In this document: piece by piece, positions 24,341 through 35,850 of the stretch
How the letters are laid out: every line of letters starts with the position of its first letter
Position numbering within the stretch: the first letter of the stretch is position 1
Source: Tachypleus tridentatus
Taxonomy: Eukaryota; Arthropoda; Merostomata; Xiphosura; Limulidae
Length of the DNA stretch: 64,000 nucleotides
Assembly (NCBI RefSeq): GCF_004210375.1
Contig: NC_134834.1
Location: 11,579,857 to 11,643,856 of the forward strand
Direction of reading: 5' to 3'
Program-made: the position numbers and the translations under genes
Notes under the pieces: generated by a model
Seen by the model: only the letters and a program-made list of their open reading frames with translations
Told to the model about the DNA's origin: nothing
Databases searched by the model: none

Positions 24341-24613
24341 GCCCCGGCATGGCCAGGTGGTTAGTGTGCTAGACTCGTAATTCGAAGGTCGCGAGTTCGC
24401 ATCCAGGTCGCATCAAACATGCTCGCCCTTTCAGCTGTGGGGGCGTTATAATGTGACCGTCAATCCCACTATTCGTTGGTAAAAGAGTAGCCCAAGAGTT
24501 GGCGGTGGGAGGTGATGACTAGGTGCCTTCCCTCTAGTCTTACACTGATAAATTAGAGACGGCTAGCTCAGATAGCCCTCGAGTAGCCCTGCGCGAAATT
24601 CAAAACAAACCAA
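24341..24613 (+). repeat. tRNA-derived SINE, long type A
   Basis: Full length with a good A box (tggccaggtggttagtg) and B box (gagttcgcatcc), ending gcgaaattcaaaacaaac. It lies just outside the 38-bp array. Confidence 0.92.
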
Positions 24614-25357
24614 TTTTATAGGGGAATTTAATGTTTCCCACATGTTGTTCAGTGGAAATACTTGACTTGCGTACCAAGGAAGGTTAGTATCAGTTCCTTT
24701 TATTTATTTCTTTTGTTTTCTCCTGAATCCAGGATTGTAACCTACAAAGACATTTCCTAAAAATATGGAAATAAGTTGTAATTCAAAACGCATAATCGCT
24801 CTCTAGAACATTAAGCTGCAGCTCACAGAAAATTCAAATTTAAAATCCTGTGATAAACGACTCTCAAGAACTGATAAGTTTTCTTTTAAAGGTAGCCGTG
24901 TGGTTAATCACACCAAATGGTAAAGGTCTGCTGTACATTTCACCTGTCCACGAAATACACGCATGTCTAAAGAGTAGCATGCATGGGGTGAATTGTTAAT
25001 ATATGTCTCTTATGAAATAAAAAAAATAAAACAGAAGAATACATCGACCGAATTTCATAAGTATTGCCTTACTACAATGTACATACCTTAACATTTGTTT
25101 TTATCTTGAAGGGCTGGGCGTGGCCTTGCTGTTTATGCCATTGAAGCATAATTACACTCTGTGGGTGTGTTATAAACGTGACAGTCAAATCCCACTTTTC
25201 AACTAAGCGGGAATAACCCAAGAATGGTAAGTGGATGCCATTTACTAGTTGCCTTCCCATAATCCATCAGCTCTATATGAGGAAATATTATAAGCAAATA
25301 ATCCCTCAAATAACTTTCCTCAATGTTCTGAAACCATTAAAAAGATGTATCACTACT
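24614..25357. other. Unique DNA with a possible old SINE
   Basis: At about 25112-25270 (gggctgggcgtggccttgct, gtgacagtcaaatcccactt, taacccaagaatggtaag, agttgccttccc) the order of motifs follows SINE type A, plus orientation, with heavy divergence. The remainder is unassigned. Confidence 0.45.
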
Positions 25358-26400
25358 GTTAAATGAAAAACTTTCCGTAGGCCTGTTTCCTTCCACTCAC
25401 CCACCTATCAGCATTGTTATTTTAATATTATATGAAAAACTTTCCATAGGCCTGTTTCCCTTTTACCCACCCACCTATCAGCATTGTTATTTTAATATTA
25501 TATGAAAAACTTTCCATAGGCCTGTTTCCCTTCCACCCACCCACCTATCAGCATTGTTATTTTAATATTATATGAAAAACTTTCCATAGGCTTTTTCCCT
25601 TTCACCCACCCACCTATCAGCATTATTATTTTAATATTATATGAAAAACCTTCAGTAGGCCTATTTTTTCTAACTACCACCCATCAACATTGTTATTCCA
25701 ATGTCATTTTAAAAAATTGTCAGTAGGCCTGTTTCCCCTTCCACCTACCCACCCATTAGCATTGTTATTTTAATATTATATGAAAACTTTCCATAGCCTT
25801 TTTCCCTTTCACCCACCCACCCATCAGCATTGTTATTTTAGTATTATATGAAAACTTTACATAGGCCTGTTTTTCCTTCCACCCACCCACCCATTAGCAT
25901 TGTTATTTTAATATTATATGGAAACTTTCCATAGGCCTGTTTCCTCTTCCACCCACCCACCCATCAGCATTGTTATTTTAATATTATATGAGAAACTTTC
26001 CATAGGCCTGTTTCCTCTTCCACTACCCATCAGCATTGTTATTTTAATATTATATGAAAAACTTTCCATAGGCTTTTTTCCCTTTTACCCACCCACCCAT
26101 CAGCATTGTTATTTTAGTATTATATGAAAACTTTCCATAGGCCTGTTTTCCTTCCACCCACCCACCCATTAGCATTGTTATTTTAATATTATATGGAAAC
26201 TTTCCATAGGCCTGTTTCCTGGGTTCCACCCACCCACCCATCAGCATTGTTATTTTAATATTATATGAGAAACTTTCCATAGGCCTGTTTCCTCTTCCAC
26301 CCACCCATCCACCCATCAGCATTGTTATTTTAGTATTATATGAAAACTTTCCATAGGCCTGTTTCCCCTTCCACCCACCCACCCATCAGCATTGTTATTT
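25358..26400. repeat. Minisatellite, ~70-bp unit
   Basis: About 15 copies of a unit with cattgttattttaatattat, actttccataggcctgtttc and a C-rich cacccacccacccatcag. Unit length varies by a few bases, chiefly in the CCCA run. Frames on both strands inside it are repeat artefacts. Confidence 0.93.
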
Positions 26401-27167
26401 TTAGACTTAACATCATTATTATTTAATGACTTTTTAGGAAATAATAACATACTAAAACTACAATGTTCGTATTGTCTTTTCATCTGGCCGGTAAATTATG
26501 CATACAATGGTCTAACTGACCAAATCGTAAATCTCTGACCTTGAATTGACCAAAGAAGGGTCAGCCAAATAGAGACATTAAATGTTTCCGTAAAGCACTC
26601 GCAGTTGAAAAGGTGAAGCTTTTCAACCAATTCTCGAATATGGGATTCCCCGACGTCCCTGTTCTGATACGTTTATTACTTGAACATGCTTGAACCCCTT
26701 TGACATATTCATTGGTCATCTGATGTTGTATACACAAGAAGGTCAGGGTTATTTCAGCCATGTTAAAGAAAAAGGACAAAAACGTAAACTGGTAAACAAA
26801 AATCTACTTTTCCGTATTAAAAGTAAAGTTTTGATGGTTTCTGTGATTTCGCTCAAAGCTACTCAAAAGCCACTCCTGATATCCATCGTTAATTTAGCTG
26901 TGATAGATTAAAGTAAAGACAACACCAACTTTTGTGAAACTCTTGTCAAACCGAATATTGGAAAATGACCTTCACTCATCCGCTACTACGAGGTGTGGAG
27001 CGGGTTTATTTGGTACAGCGGAACCACAGCTCCACAGTTTATTGGTCCAATTGACAAAAGAAGTATTATGATGGAAACATTTGGGTAAGAAACTCGACCA
27101 ATTTCAAGGTTGCTGCAGACACTTACTTCTCTGAAGAGATTTAACACCTTTCTATGCCCACATTCTG
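26401..27167. other. Unique DNA, no gene seen
   Basis: Near 26840-26920 a plus-strand stretch (tttcgctcaaagctactcaa, tccatcgttaatttagctgt) resembles the 3' end of SINE A in minus orientation but is strongly decayed. Nothing else is supported. Confidence 0.35.
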
Positions 27168-27429
27168 GCCCGGCATGGCCAGGTGGTTCAGGACTCGACT
27201 CGTAATCTGAGGGTCGCGGGTTCGAATCCCGTCACACCAAACATCCTCGCTCTTTCAGCCGTGGGGGCGTTGTAATGTTACGGTCAATCCCATTATTCGT
27301 TGGTAAAAGAGCTCGCGATGGTTGTTGACGACTAGCTGCCTTCCCTCTAGTCTTACACTACTAAATTAGGGATGGCTAGCGCGGATAGCCCTCGGGTAGC
27401 TTTGCGCGAAATCCAAAACAAACCAAACC
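27168..27429 (+). repeat. tRNA-derived SINE, long type A
   Basis: Begins gcccggcatggccaggtggt with intact A and B boxes. An internal gap of about 20 bases removes part of the gttggcggtgggt segment. It ends gcgaaatccaaaacaaacc. Confidence 0.9.
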
Positions 27430-27569
27430 CACATTCTTGTTTATTAATATACCAAATGTGGGAACGTTCCAGTCTTGTAACCTTACGAAGGCTCAAAATG
27501 TCAGGTAGGCAGCATCAGATATATGATAACGTAATTATTAATGACTTTATATATATATATTTCAAACAG

Positions 27570-27776
27570 AAACGTTATAACGTGCAGAGAGAATTGTTGT
27601 GATAGTCAAACATTGGTTTCTAAAGCAACGGATGTCAAAGATCAATCAGAAAAAAGAACGTTCAGTTTCCTTCAAGTCAACAAGCCTACCTTTACCGAAC
27701 TTGCATAGGCTTCCATCACCAAGGCAACTCTGTTCAACTTACGTTACTAAGGCAGCAACAAAAAAGCATACTTATG
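27570..27776 (+). CDS. Gene A, candidate exon 2
   Basis: Acceptor tttcaaacag| and donor cttatg|gtaaga bracket about 207 bp. With the phase-2 end of the exon at 10619 the first codons read R-NVITCRENCCDSQTLVSK. This runs to a six-A stretch near 27651, after which the neighbouring frame carries on (ERSVSFKSTSLPLPNLHRLP, STYVTKAATKKHTY). A one-base error in the A run explains the switch. Composition is Ser/Lys-rich with no recognised domain. Assignment to gene A rests on strand, order and phase. Confidence 0.45.
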
Positions 27777-28182
27777 GTAAGAATAAGTTTGGATTTTGGT
27801 TATTAGAAAATATTTGTAGTGTCTGCTATACGAGTGTTAACTCGCACAGCAGTATGCTACTAAAATATTGTCTAAGTGTTTGTGTTATATAAATGTTTTG
27901 TTTAATAGTATGTGTTATAAAGACGAGAGTATTAAAATATATGAATTTTAAAACGAAGTCGGGACCCTGCTACAGAAAGTAATGAAGCAAAATTGAAGCC
28001 ACAATTATATATTTGATACATTTATAAAATGTATTTTTTACTTTGGTCTGTAGATAAGTGTATAAAGTTGCCAAAGAAATAATTATATATTATAAATTTC
28101 TGATTTATGTGTCATTTTAAATAAATATTTATTAATGTTCTTGTTTCTTTCTTTTATGTTACATCTGTGTAAAGTATATATA
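27777..28182. other. AT-rich intronic DNA, nothing recognised
   Basis: No repeat family or exon seen between candidate exon 2 and the Tc1 element. Confidence 0.4.
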
Positions 28183-29406
28183 CTAGATAGCCAAAAGTAT
28201 GTGTACACCCGACCATCACACCCATATGTGTTTGTTTAACATCTCATTCCAAAACTATGGGTATCAATATGGAGTTGGTCCCCCTTTGCTGCCTCCACTC
28301 TTCTGGGAAGGCTTTTCACTATATTTTGGAACATGGCTGCGGGGATTCGCTTTTATTTAGCCACAAGAGCATCAGTGAGGTTGGGCACTGATGTCAGGAA
28401 AGAAAGCCTGGCTCGCAGTCGATGTTCCAGTTCATCCCAAAGGGTTCGATGGGGTTGAGGTCAGGGCACTGTGTAGGCCAATTAAGTTCTTCCACACCAA
28501 CCTCTGCAAACTATGTTTTTATGGATCTCGCTTTGTGCACGGGGGCATTGTCATGCTGAAACAAAAAGGATCTTCTCCAAACTGTTACACAAAGTTGGAA
28601 GCATAAAATTCTCAGGAATGTCATTTTATGCTGTAACATTAAGATTTCCCTTCACTGGAACTAAAGAGGCTAGCCCAAACCATGAAAAACAGCCCCATAC
28701 CATTATGCCTCCTCCACAAAACTTTACAGTTGGCACTATGCATTCAGGTAGATAGCGTTCTCCTGGCATCTACCAAATCCAGGTTCATCTGTCAGACTAA
28801 CAGATAGTGAAATGTGATTTATCACTCCAGAAAACGCGTTTCCACTACTCCAGAGTCCAATGGCAGTATGCTTTACATCATTCCAACTGACGCTTGACAT
28901 GGTGCATGGTGATCTTAGACTTGTGTGCGGCTGCTCGGCCATGGAAACCATTTCATGAAGCTTTCGATGAACAATTATTGTGCTGACGCTGCTTCCAGAG
29001 GCAGTTTGAAACTCGGCAGTAAGTATTGAACTGTGGACAGACGATTTTTACACGCTTCTGTACTTGGTGGACCCGTTCTATAAGCTTGTGTGGCCTACCG
29101 CTTCGTGGCTGAGCTGTTGCTGCTCCTAGACGTTTCCACCTTACAATAACGGCACTTACAGTTGACCGGGGCAGCCCTAGCAGGGCAGAAATTTGATGAA
29201 CTAACTTGTTAGAAAGGTGGTATCCCATGACAGTGCCACATTGAAAGTCACTGAGCTCTTCAGTACGACCCATTCTACTGCCAATGTTTGTCTATGGAGA
29301 CTGCATGGCTGTATGCTTGATTTTATGCATCTATTAGCAATGGGTGTGGCTGAAATAGCCGAACCCACAAATTATAAGGGGTGTCCACATACTTTTGGCC
29401 ATGTAG
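28183..29406 (-). mobile_element. Second Tc1-type transposon, unrelated lineage
   Basis: The left end gccaaaagtatgtgtacacc pairs with the inverted right end (ggtgtccacatacttttggc). Inverted repeats are short (about 30 bp), unlike the 210-bp ones at 14254. The flanking TA is preserved only on the left. The minus-strand transposase is broken in several places, so this copy is older than the other. Confidence 0.88.
28265..29273 (-). pseudogene. Tc1 transposase, degenerate
   Basis: The N-terminal frame (28953-29273) starts MGRTEELSDFQCGTVMGYHL and carries the helix-turn-helix (LLGLPRSTVSAVIVRWKRLG) and GRPHKL hook. Further on, fragments in shifted frames give WSDKSHF (first Asp present, the usual Glu now Lys), FQHDNAPVH (second Asp) and NPIE (third Glu). 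Several stops and frameshifts separate these, so it is inactive. Motif wording matches the Tc1 lineage with the 'GRAAAHK' linker. Confidence 0.85.
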
Positions 29407-29624
29407 TGCACCTTCCCTTTAGAAGCTGTCATGTATCTATTAATATAACACCATCTATTTCGTTGAATAGATACTTAAGTACGTCCATGACATATTTACC
29501 ATTTAAATTTCATATGTAGGAATCAATGGAATTTAAATGGAATGTCAAAAGCTGAAACCCACAGACCAATCAAGTACGCTAAAGTAATCTCGAAGCGACA
29601 ATCCTAGCCATCTAGGTACTAGTT

Positions 29625-32137
29625 CCACTGCCATGTTAATAAAGTATGTAGTAGTGACGTGTTCATAAAGTATGTGGTACTACCGTGTTATTAAAGTATG
29701 TTCTACTGACGTGTTCATAAAGTATGTGGTACTGACGTGTTAATAAAGTATGTGGTACTGACGTGTTAATAAAGTATGTGGTAGTGACGCGTTAATAAAG
29801 AGCATGTAGTAGTGACGTGTTAATAAAGTATGTGGTACTGACGTGTTAATAAAGTATGTGGTACTGATGTGTTAATAAAGTATGTGGTACTGATGTATTA
29901 ATAAAGTATGTGGTATTGATGTATTAATAAAGCTATGTGGTACCAGTGCCGTGTTAATAAGTGTGTGGTAATGATGTGTAATAAGCTATGTGGTAACTGA
30001 TGTGTTAATAAAGTATGTGTTAGTGACGCGTTAATCATGTACGTAGTAGCGATCGTGACGAATAAAGTATGTAGTAGCGGACGTGTTAATCAAGTATGTG
30101 GCAACTGACGTGTTAATAAAAGTATGTGGTAGTGACGCGTTAATAAAGTATGCAGTAGCGGCGCGTTAATAATAGTATGTGGTACTGACGTGTTAACAAA
30201 GTATGTGGTACTGATGTATTAATAAAGTATGTGGTACTACTGCCGTCGCAAGTTAAAGCTATGTGGCAACGATGCGTTAACAGTTATGTGGCAACTGAGG
30301 TGTTAATAAAGTATGTGTTAGTGACGTGTTAATAAAGTATGTGAGTAGTGACGTGTTAATAAGAGTATGTGTGGATGATGTGTAATAAAGTATGTAGGAT
30401 GATGCGTTAATAAAGTATGTAGCAGTGATGTGTTAATAAAGTATGTGGTACTGATGTGTTAATAAAGTATGGTACTGATGTGTTAATAAAGCATGTGGTA
30501 CTGACGTGTTCATAAAGTATGTGGTACCACTGACGTTAATAAAGTATGTAGTAGTGACGCGTTAAAAAATTACGTAGCAGTGACGCGTTAATAAGCTATG
30601 GTTAACTGATGTGTTAATAAAGTACGTGGTAACTGATGCGTTAATAAAGCTATGTGGTACTGATGTAATAAGCCATTAAGGCGTCTGATGCATTAATAAA
30701 GCATGTGGTACCACTGCCGTGTTAATAAAATTATGTTGTACTGACGTGTCCACAACAAAGCATGTGGGTACCACTGACGCGTTAATAAGCTATGTGGCAG
30801 TGACGTGTTAATAAAAGTACGTAGTCAGTGACGTGTTAATAAAGCTATGTAGGAGTGATGTGTTGATAAAGTATGTGGTACCGATGTGTTAATTAAGCTA
30901 TGTGGCAACTGATGTGTTAACAAAGTATGTAGTAGTGATGTGTTATTTAAGCTACGTAGTAGGATGTGTTAATAAAGTACGTGGCACTGATGTGTTAATA
31001 AAGTATGTTGTAACTGACGTGTTCACATGCTTAGGTAGCAACCACTGACGTGTTAATAAAGTACGTGGTAGTGACGCGTGTTAATGCGCTACGTAGTGAA
31101 AGTGACGTGTTAATAAAGTATGTGGTAGTGACGTTAATAAAAGTACGTAGCAGCGGACGTGTTCCATAAAGTATGCGGTACTGACGTGTTAATAAAGTAC
31201 GTGATAGTGACGTGTTAATCAAAGTATGTAGCAGCGGATGTGTTAAAAAGCACGTGGCAACCGATGCGTTAATCAGCTATGTGGCAACGATGTGTTAACA
31301 GCTATGTGGGATGATGTGTTAATAAAGCATGTTGTACTGACGTGTCCATAAAGCTATGTGGTACTGATGTGTTAATAAAGTACGTGGAAGAGTGATGTGT
31401 AATAAAAGCATGGCACTACTGCCGTGTTAATAAAGTGCGTAGTAGTGATGTCGTTAACAAAGCATGTGGCAACTGATGTGTTAATAAAATGCGTGCAACC
31501 GATGTGTTAACAGCTACGTGGAAGTGATGTGTTAATAAAGCTATGTAGGAGTGATGTGTTGATAAGCTGTGGCACCTACCGTCGTGTTAATAAAGTATGT
31601 AGTAGTGATGCGTAATCAAAGCTACGTGGTACCGATGTGTTAATAAAGTACGTGGCAACTGATGTGTTAATCAAACCATGTGGAGCCGATATGTTAATAA
31701 AGCCATGCAGGATGATGTGTTGATAAAGCATACGTGGCACCACCGCCGTGTTAATAAAGTACGTAGTAGTGATGCGTTAATAAAGCTACGCGGCAACTGA
31801 TGTGTTAATAAAGTATGTGGGAGTGATGCGTTAATAAAGCATCTGGTACCGCCGTGTTAATAAAGCATGTGGTACTGACGCGTTCATAAAGCATGTGGTA
31901 CCACTGACGCGTAAATAAAGTATGTGGCACTGATGTGTTAATAAAGTATGTAGTAGTGATGTGTTAATAAAGTATGTGGTACTGATGTGTTAATAAAGTA
32001 TGTAGTAGTAATGTGTTAATAAAGTATGTGGTACTCATGTGTTAATAAAGTATGTGGTACTGATGTGTTAATAAAGTATGTAGTAGTAATGTGTTAATAA
32101 AGTATGTGGTACTGATGTGTTAATAAAGTATGTGGTC
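29625..32137. repeat. Minisatellite, 26-bp unit
   Basis: Roughly 95 copies of gtgttaataaagtatgtggt plus actgac. The outer parts (about 29640-29930 and 31900-32135) are clean. The middle (about 29935-31890) is full of small insertions and substitutions (aagctatgtggtaccagtgc, gcaaccgatgcgttaatcag). Confidence 0.93.
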
Positions 32138-32171
32138 CCAGACGAAAAAACTGTTGTTTGAATTATCATAC

Positions 32172-32289
32172 CGGAAATGTTAGGTATCTTGTTTATGTTA
32201 GGTACCTTGTTAATGTTAGGTACCTTGTTAATGTTAGGTATCTTGTTAATGTTAGGTACCTTGTTAATGTTAGGTACCTTGTTAATGTA
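32172..32289. repeat. Short tandem array, 18-bp unit, then poly(G)
   Basis: About 6.5 copies of atgttaggtaccttgtta. Some 70 bp later (about 32362-32374) lies a run of 13 G, the only long G run in the window. Confidence 0.9.
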
Positions 32290-32374
32290 TTATCATTATA
32301 TATGCGCATAATATATCATAACCAATACTTTGAATTGTCAAGTTTTCCTTAAGACTTTAATGGGGGGGGGGGGG

Positions 32375-32726
32375 TTTCGGCACTTGAACTATTTGGTATC
32401 CTTGTCGACCCTTACTATTAAGTACTACTGTACTTTAAATGCCTGCACGCGTTATAGAGCATTTTGTATCTCATTATATATATTATAAAAATATCTTGTC
32501 TATCAATGTACGTATTAGAAGAATAACTTGCCTCACAGTACATGTGTTATAGGATCGTTTGTGTCACATGAGGTAAAATACAATATCGTTTGTGTCACGC
32601 AGGTTAAAGTACAAAGACATCTCTCTTACACTGGTCAAGATGCAGGATCATCTGTGTGACACATAAAACAAACAGGTTCGTTTTTGTCACACGACTTGAG
32701 ATACAAGATAATCTGTGTCACGAAAA
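32375..32726. other. Unique DNA with degenerate short repeats
   Basis: Several loose copies of a tcgtttgtgtcac-like motif occur between 32545 and 32720, possibly decayed relatives of the following arrays. No coding signal. Confidence 0.35.
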
Positions 32727-33366
32727 TAAGGTGTGACTCTGGTGTGTCGTGCAACATACTTTTAACTCTGGTGTGTCTTACAACATACTTTTAACTTTGG
32801 TGTGTCTTACAACATACTTTTAACTCTGGTGTCTTACAACATACTTTTAACTCTGGTGTGTCTTACAACATACTTTTAACTCTGGTGTGTCTTACAACAT
32901 ACTTTTAACTCTGATATGTCGTACAACATACTTTTAACTCTGGTGTCTTACAACATACTTTTAACTCTGGTGTGTCTTACAACATACTTATAACTCTGGT
33001 GTCTTACAACATACTTTTAACTCTGGTGTGTCTTACAACATACTTTTAACTTGGTGTGACTTACAACAAACTTTTAACTTTGGTGTGTCTTACAACATAC
33101 TTTTAACTCTGATGTGTCTTACAACATACTTTTAACTCCGGTGTGTCTTACAACATACTTTTAACTCTGGTATCTTACAACATACTTTTAACTTTGGTGT
33201 GTCTTACAACATACTTTTAACTCTGATGTGTCTTACAACATACTTTTAACTTTGGTGTGTCGTACAACATACTTTTAACTCTGGTGTCTTACAACATACT
33301 TTTAACTTTGTGTGTCTTACAACATACTTTTTTAACTCTAGTGTGTCGTACAACATACTTTTAACT
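32727..33366. repeat. Minisatellite, 29-bp unit
   Basis: About 22 copies of tctggtgtgtcttacaacat plus acttttaac. Some units lack a gtgt step (tctggtgtcttac). Confidence 0.93.
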
Positions 33367-33404
33367 GCATAACTGCAAGATCTTTCACACAACTTAACAT
33401 AAGT

Positions 33405-33677
33405 AACAAATCTTCAAGGTAACGTGTGTCGTACAGTGTAAGTTAGTCAAGATAACGTTTGTCGCACAGTGTAAGTCACTAAAGTAACGTGTGTCAAGTG
33501 TAAGTTACCAAGATAACGTGTGTCGTACATTGTAAGTTACCAAGGTAACGTGTGTCGTACAGTGTAACTTACCAAGGTAAGGTGTGTCGTACAGTGTAAG
33601 TTACCAAGGTAGCGTGTGTCGAACAGTGTATGTTACCAAGGTAAGGTGTGTCGTACAGTGTAAGTTACCAAGGTAAC
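33405..33677. repeat. Minisatellite, ~32-bp unit
   Basis: About 8-9 copies of gtaacgtgtgtcgtacagtg plus taagttaccaag, directly after the 29-bp array. The two share tgtgtcgtac, so one may have seeded the other. Confidence 0.88.
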
Positions 33678-34058
33678 ACTCTGTTTGTTCTAAAGCTTCA
33701 CACACAATTATAATGTTTGTTATTTTCACTTCCATTTTCTCTCTTCATTTAATGGCGAAGTTTGCAGAGACGTAGTAAGATATAAATTTATTAAGGGAAT
33801 TTGGGTGTAGGCAGAAACTGTTAAGGGTAACTACTATAGGAGGAAAGGAAATAAGAAGTGAAATCATACAGGGGCATACAGGGGCGTGCCTAATCGGAAA
33901 CATTTGGTCATTTGTTCCTGAAACTTTTTTATGGTACTCAAGATTGATTTTAATAACTATGTTTTATGCATACATGGTTGGCAACTTGCCTCTGAATACT
34001 TATTATAGAATTCTTCCAACTGTTTAACGTCTACTTTATGTGTTTTTTGTTTTATTAG

Positions 34059-34187
34059 GAAACAAAAACACGAGCAGGATTGGTAGGATCGAGCCAAACT
34101 GAAACAGCCAGCTCAGTTCTCCGGAAAACCAGGGCTGGAACCTTGGTTCCTGCCTGAGAAACAAATACTCGAAACCCAAGAAACAAT
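34059..34187 (+). CDS. Gene A, candidate exon 3
   Basis: Acceptor ttttattag| and donor aacaat|gtaaga enclose 129 bp. One frame is open except for a single TGA (NKNTSRIGRIEPN, stop, NSQLSSPENQGWNLGSC, LRNKYSKPKKQ) and continues in phase from exon 2. A second frame (ETKTRAGLVGSSQTETASS) is also open over most of its length. Which one is used cannot be settled here. The splice signals are good; the identity is unknown. Confidence 0.35.
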
Positions 34188-34295
34188 GTAAGAAGACTTC
34201 ACGTGAAACTTAGGTTAACGATAGTTACTAAGATACGTTCTGACGTATTTTCTGTATTATAAAATATTTAATATTTCTTCCTGGATTACGAAACG

Positions 34296-35722
34296 AATCA
34301 CTTACATGTGGTGATCATCTAAAAATCGAAGACCACGTAGTAAGAACTGAAAGTTCACCCTTCCCTCGTCACAAATTAAGAAACAGAGGTTCAGATCTCT
34401 TTGATCACAAAAGACTGAAGGTTTAGTTGTCCTTGGTCATGTAGTACAGAACTGCAGGTTCAGATCTCTTTGATCACATAAAAATTGAAGGTTTAGTTGT
34501 CCTTGGTCATGTAGTAAGAACTGGAGGTTCAGCTTTTTGATCACAGAAAACTGAAGGTTTAAATGTCCTTGGTCATGTAGTAAGAACTGTAGGTTCAGCT
34601 TTCTTTAATCACAAAAAACTGAAGGTTTAGTTGTCCTTGGTCATGTAGTAAGAACTGGAGGTTCAGCTTTCTTTGATCACAAAAACTGAAAGTTTAGTTG
34701 TCCTTGGTCATGTAGTAAGAACTGGAGGTTCAGCTCTCTTTGATCACAAAAAAACTGAAGGTTTAGTTGTCCTTGGTCATGTTGTAAGAACTGGAGGTTC
34801 AGCTAGCTTTAATCACAAAACTGAAGGTTTAGTTGTCCTTGGTCATGTAGTAAGAACTGGAGGTTCAGCTTTGATCACAAAAACTGAAGGTTTAGTTGTC
34901 CTTGGTCATGTAGTACGAACTGGAGGTTCAGCTTTCTTTGATCACAAAAACTGAAAGTTTAGTTGTCCTTGGTCATGTAGTACGAACTGGAGGTTCAGCT
35001 TTCTTTGATCACAAAAACTGGAGGTTCAGCTCTCTGATCACAAAAAAACTGAAGGTTTAGTTGTCCTTGGTCATGTTGTAAGAACTGGGTTCAGCTCTCT
35101 TTGATCACATAAAAACTGAAGGTTTAGTTGTCCTTGGTCATGTAGTAAGAACTGTAGGTTCAGCTTTTTTTATCACAAAAAACTGAAGGTTTAGTTGTCC
35201 TTGGTCATGTAGTAAGAACTGTAGGTTCAGCTTTCTTTGATCACAAAAAACTGAAGGTTTAGTTGTCCTGGTCATGTAGTAAGTAAGGTAGGTTCAGCTT
35301 TTTTATCACAAAAAACTGAAGGTTTAGTTGTCCTTGGTCATGTAGTAAGAACTGTAGGTTCAGCTTTCTTTGATCACAAAAAAACTGAAAGTTTAGTTGT
35401 CCTTGGTCATGTAGTAAGAACTGTGAGTTCAGCTTTCTTTGATCACAAAAAACTGAAGGTTTAGTTGTCCTTGGTCATGTAGTAAGAACTGTAGGTTCAG
35501 CTCTCTTTAATCACAAAAAACTGAAGGTTTAGTTGTCCTTGGTCATGTAGTAAGAACTGAAGGTTCAGCTTTCTTTGATCACATAAAAACTGAAAGTTTA
35601 GTTGTCCTTGGTCATGTAGTACAAATTGGAGGTTCAGCTCTCTTTGATCACAAAAGACTGAAGGTTTAGTTGTCCTTGATCATGTAGTAAGAACTGTAGG
35701 TTCAGCTATCCTTGGCCACGTA
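34296..35722. repeat. Minisatellite, ~68-bp unit
   Basis: About 20 copies of a unit with gatcacaaaaaactgaaggt, ttagttgtccttggtcatgt and agtaagaactgtaggttcag. A-run length differs from unit to unit. The last units grade into decayed versions up to about 35850. Confidence 0.93.
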
Positions 35723-35850
35723 ATAAAATATGAAAGTTCATTCCACTTTGACCACGTAGTAAGAACTGAAAACTCGGTTCACTTTGGCTACTTAGTAAGA
35801 AATGAAAGTTTTGCTCTCTGTGACCAAAAAACAACCAAAAGAAACAGGTG

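Noticed and set aside
25498-26382. Minus-strand frames reading GGWVEGKQAYGKF-like repeats
   Set aside because: Artefact of the ~70-bp minisatellite.
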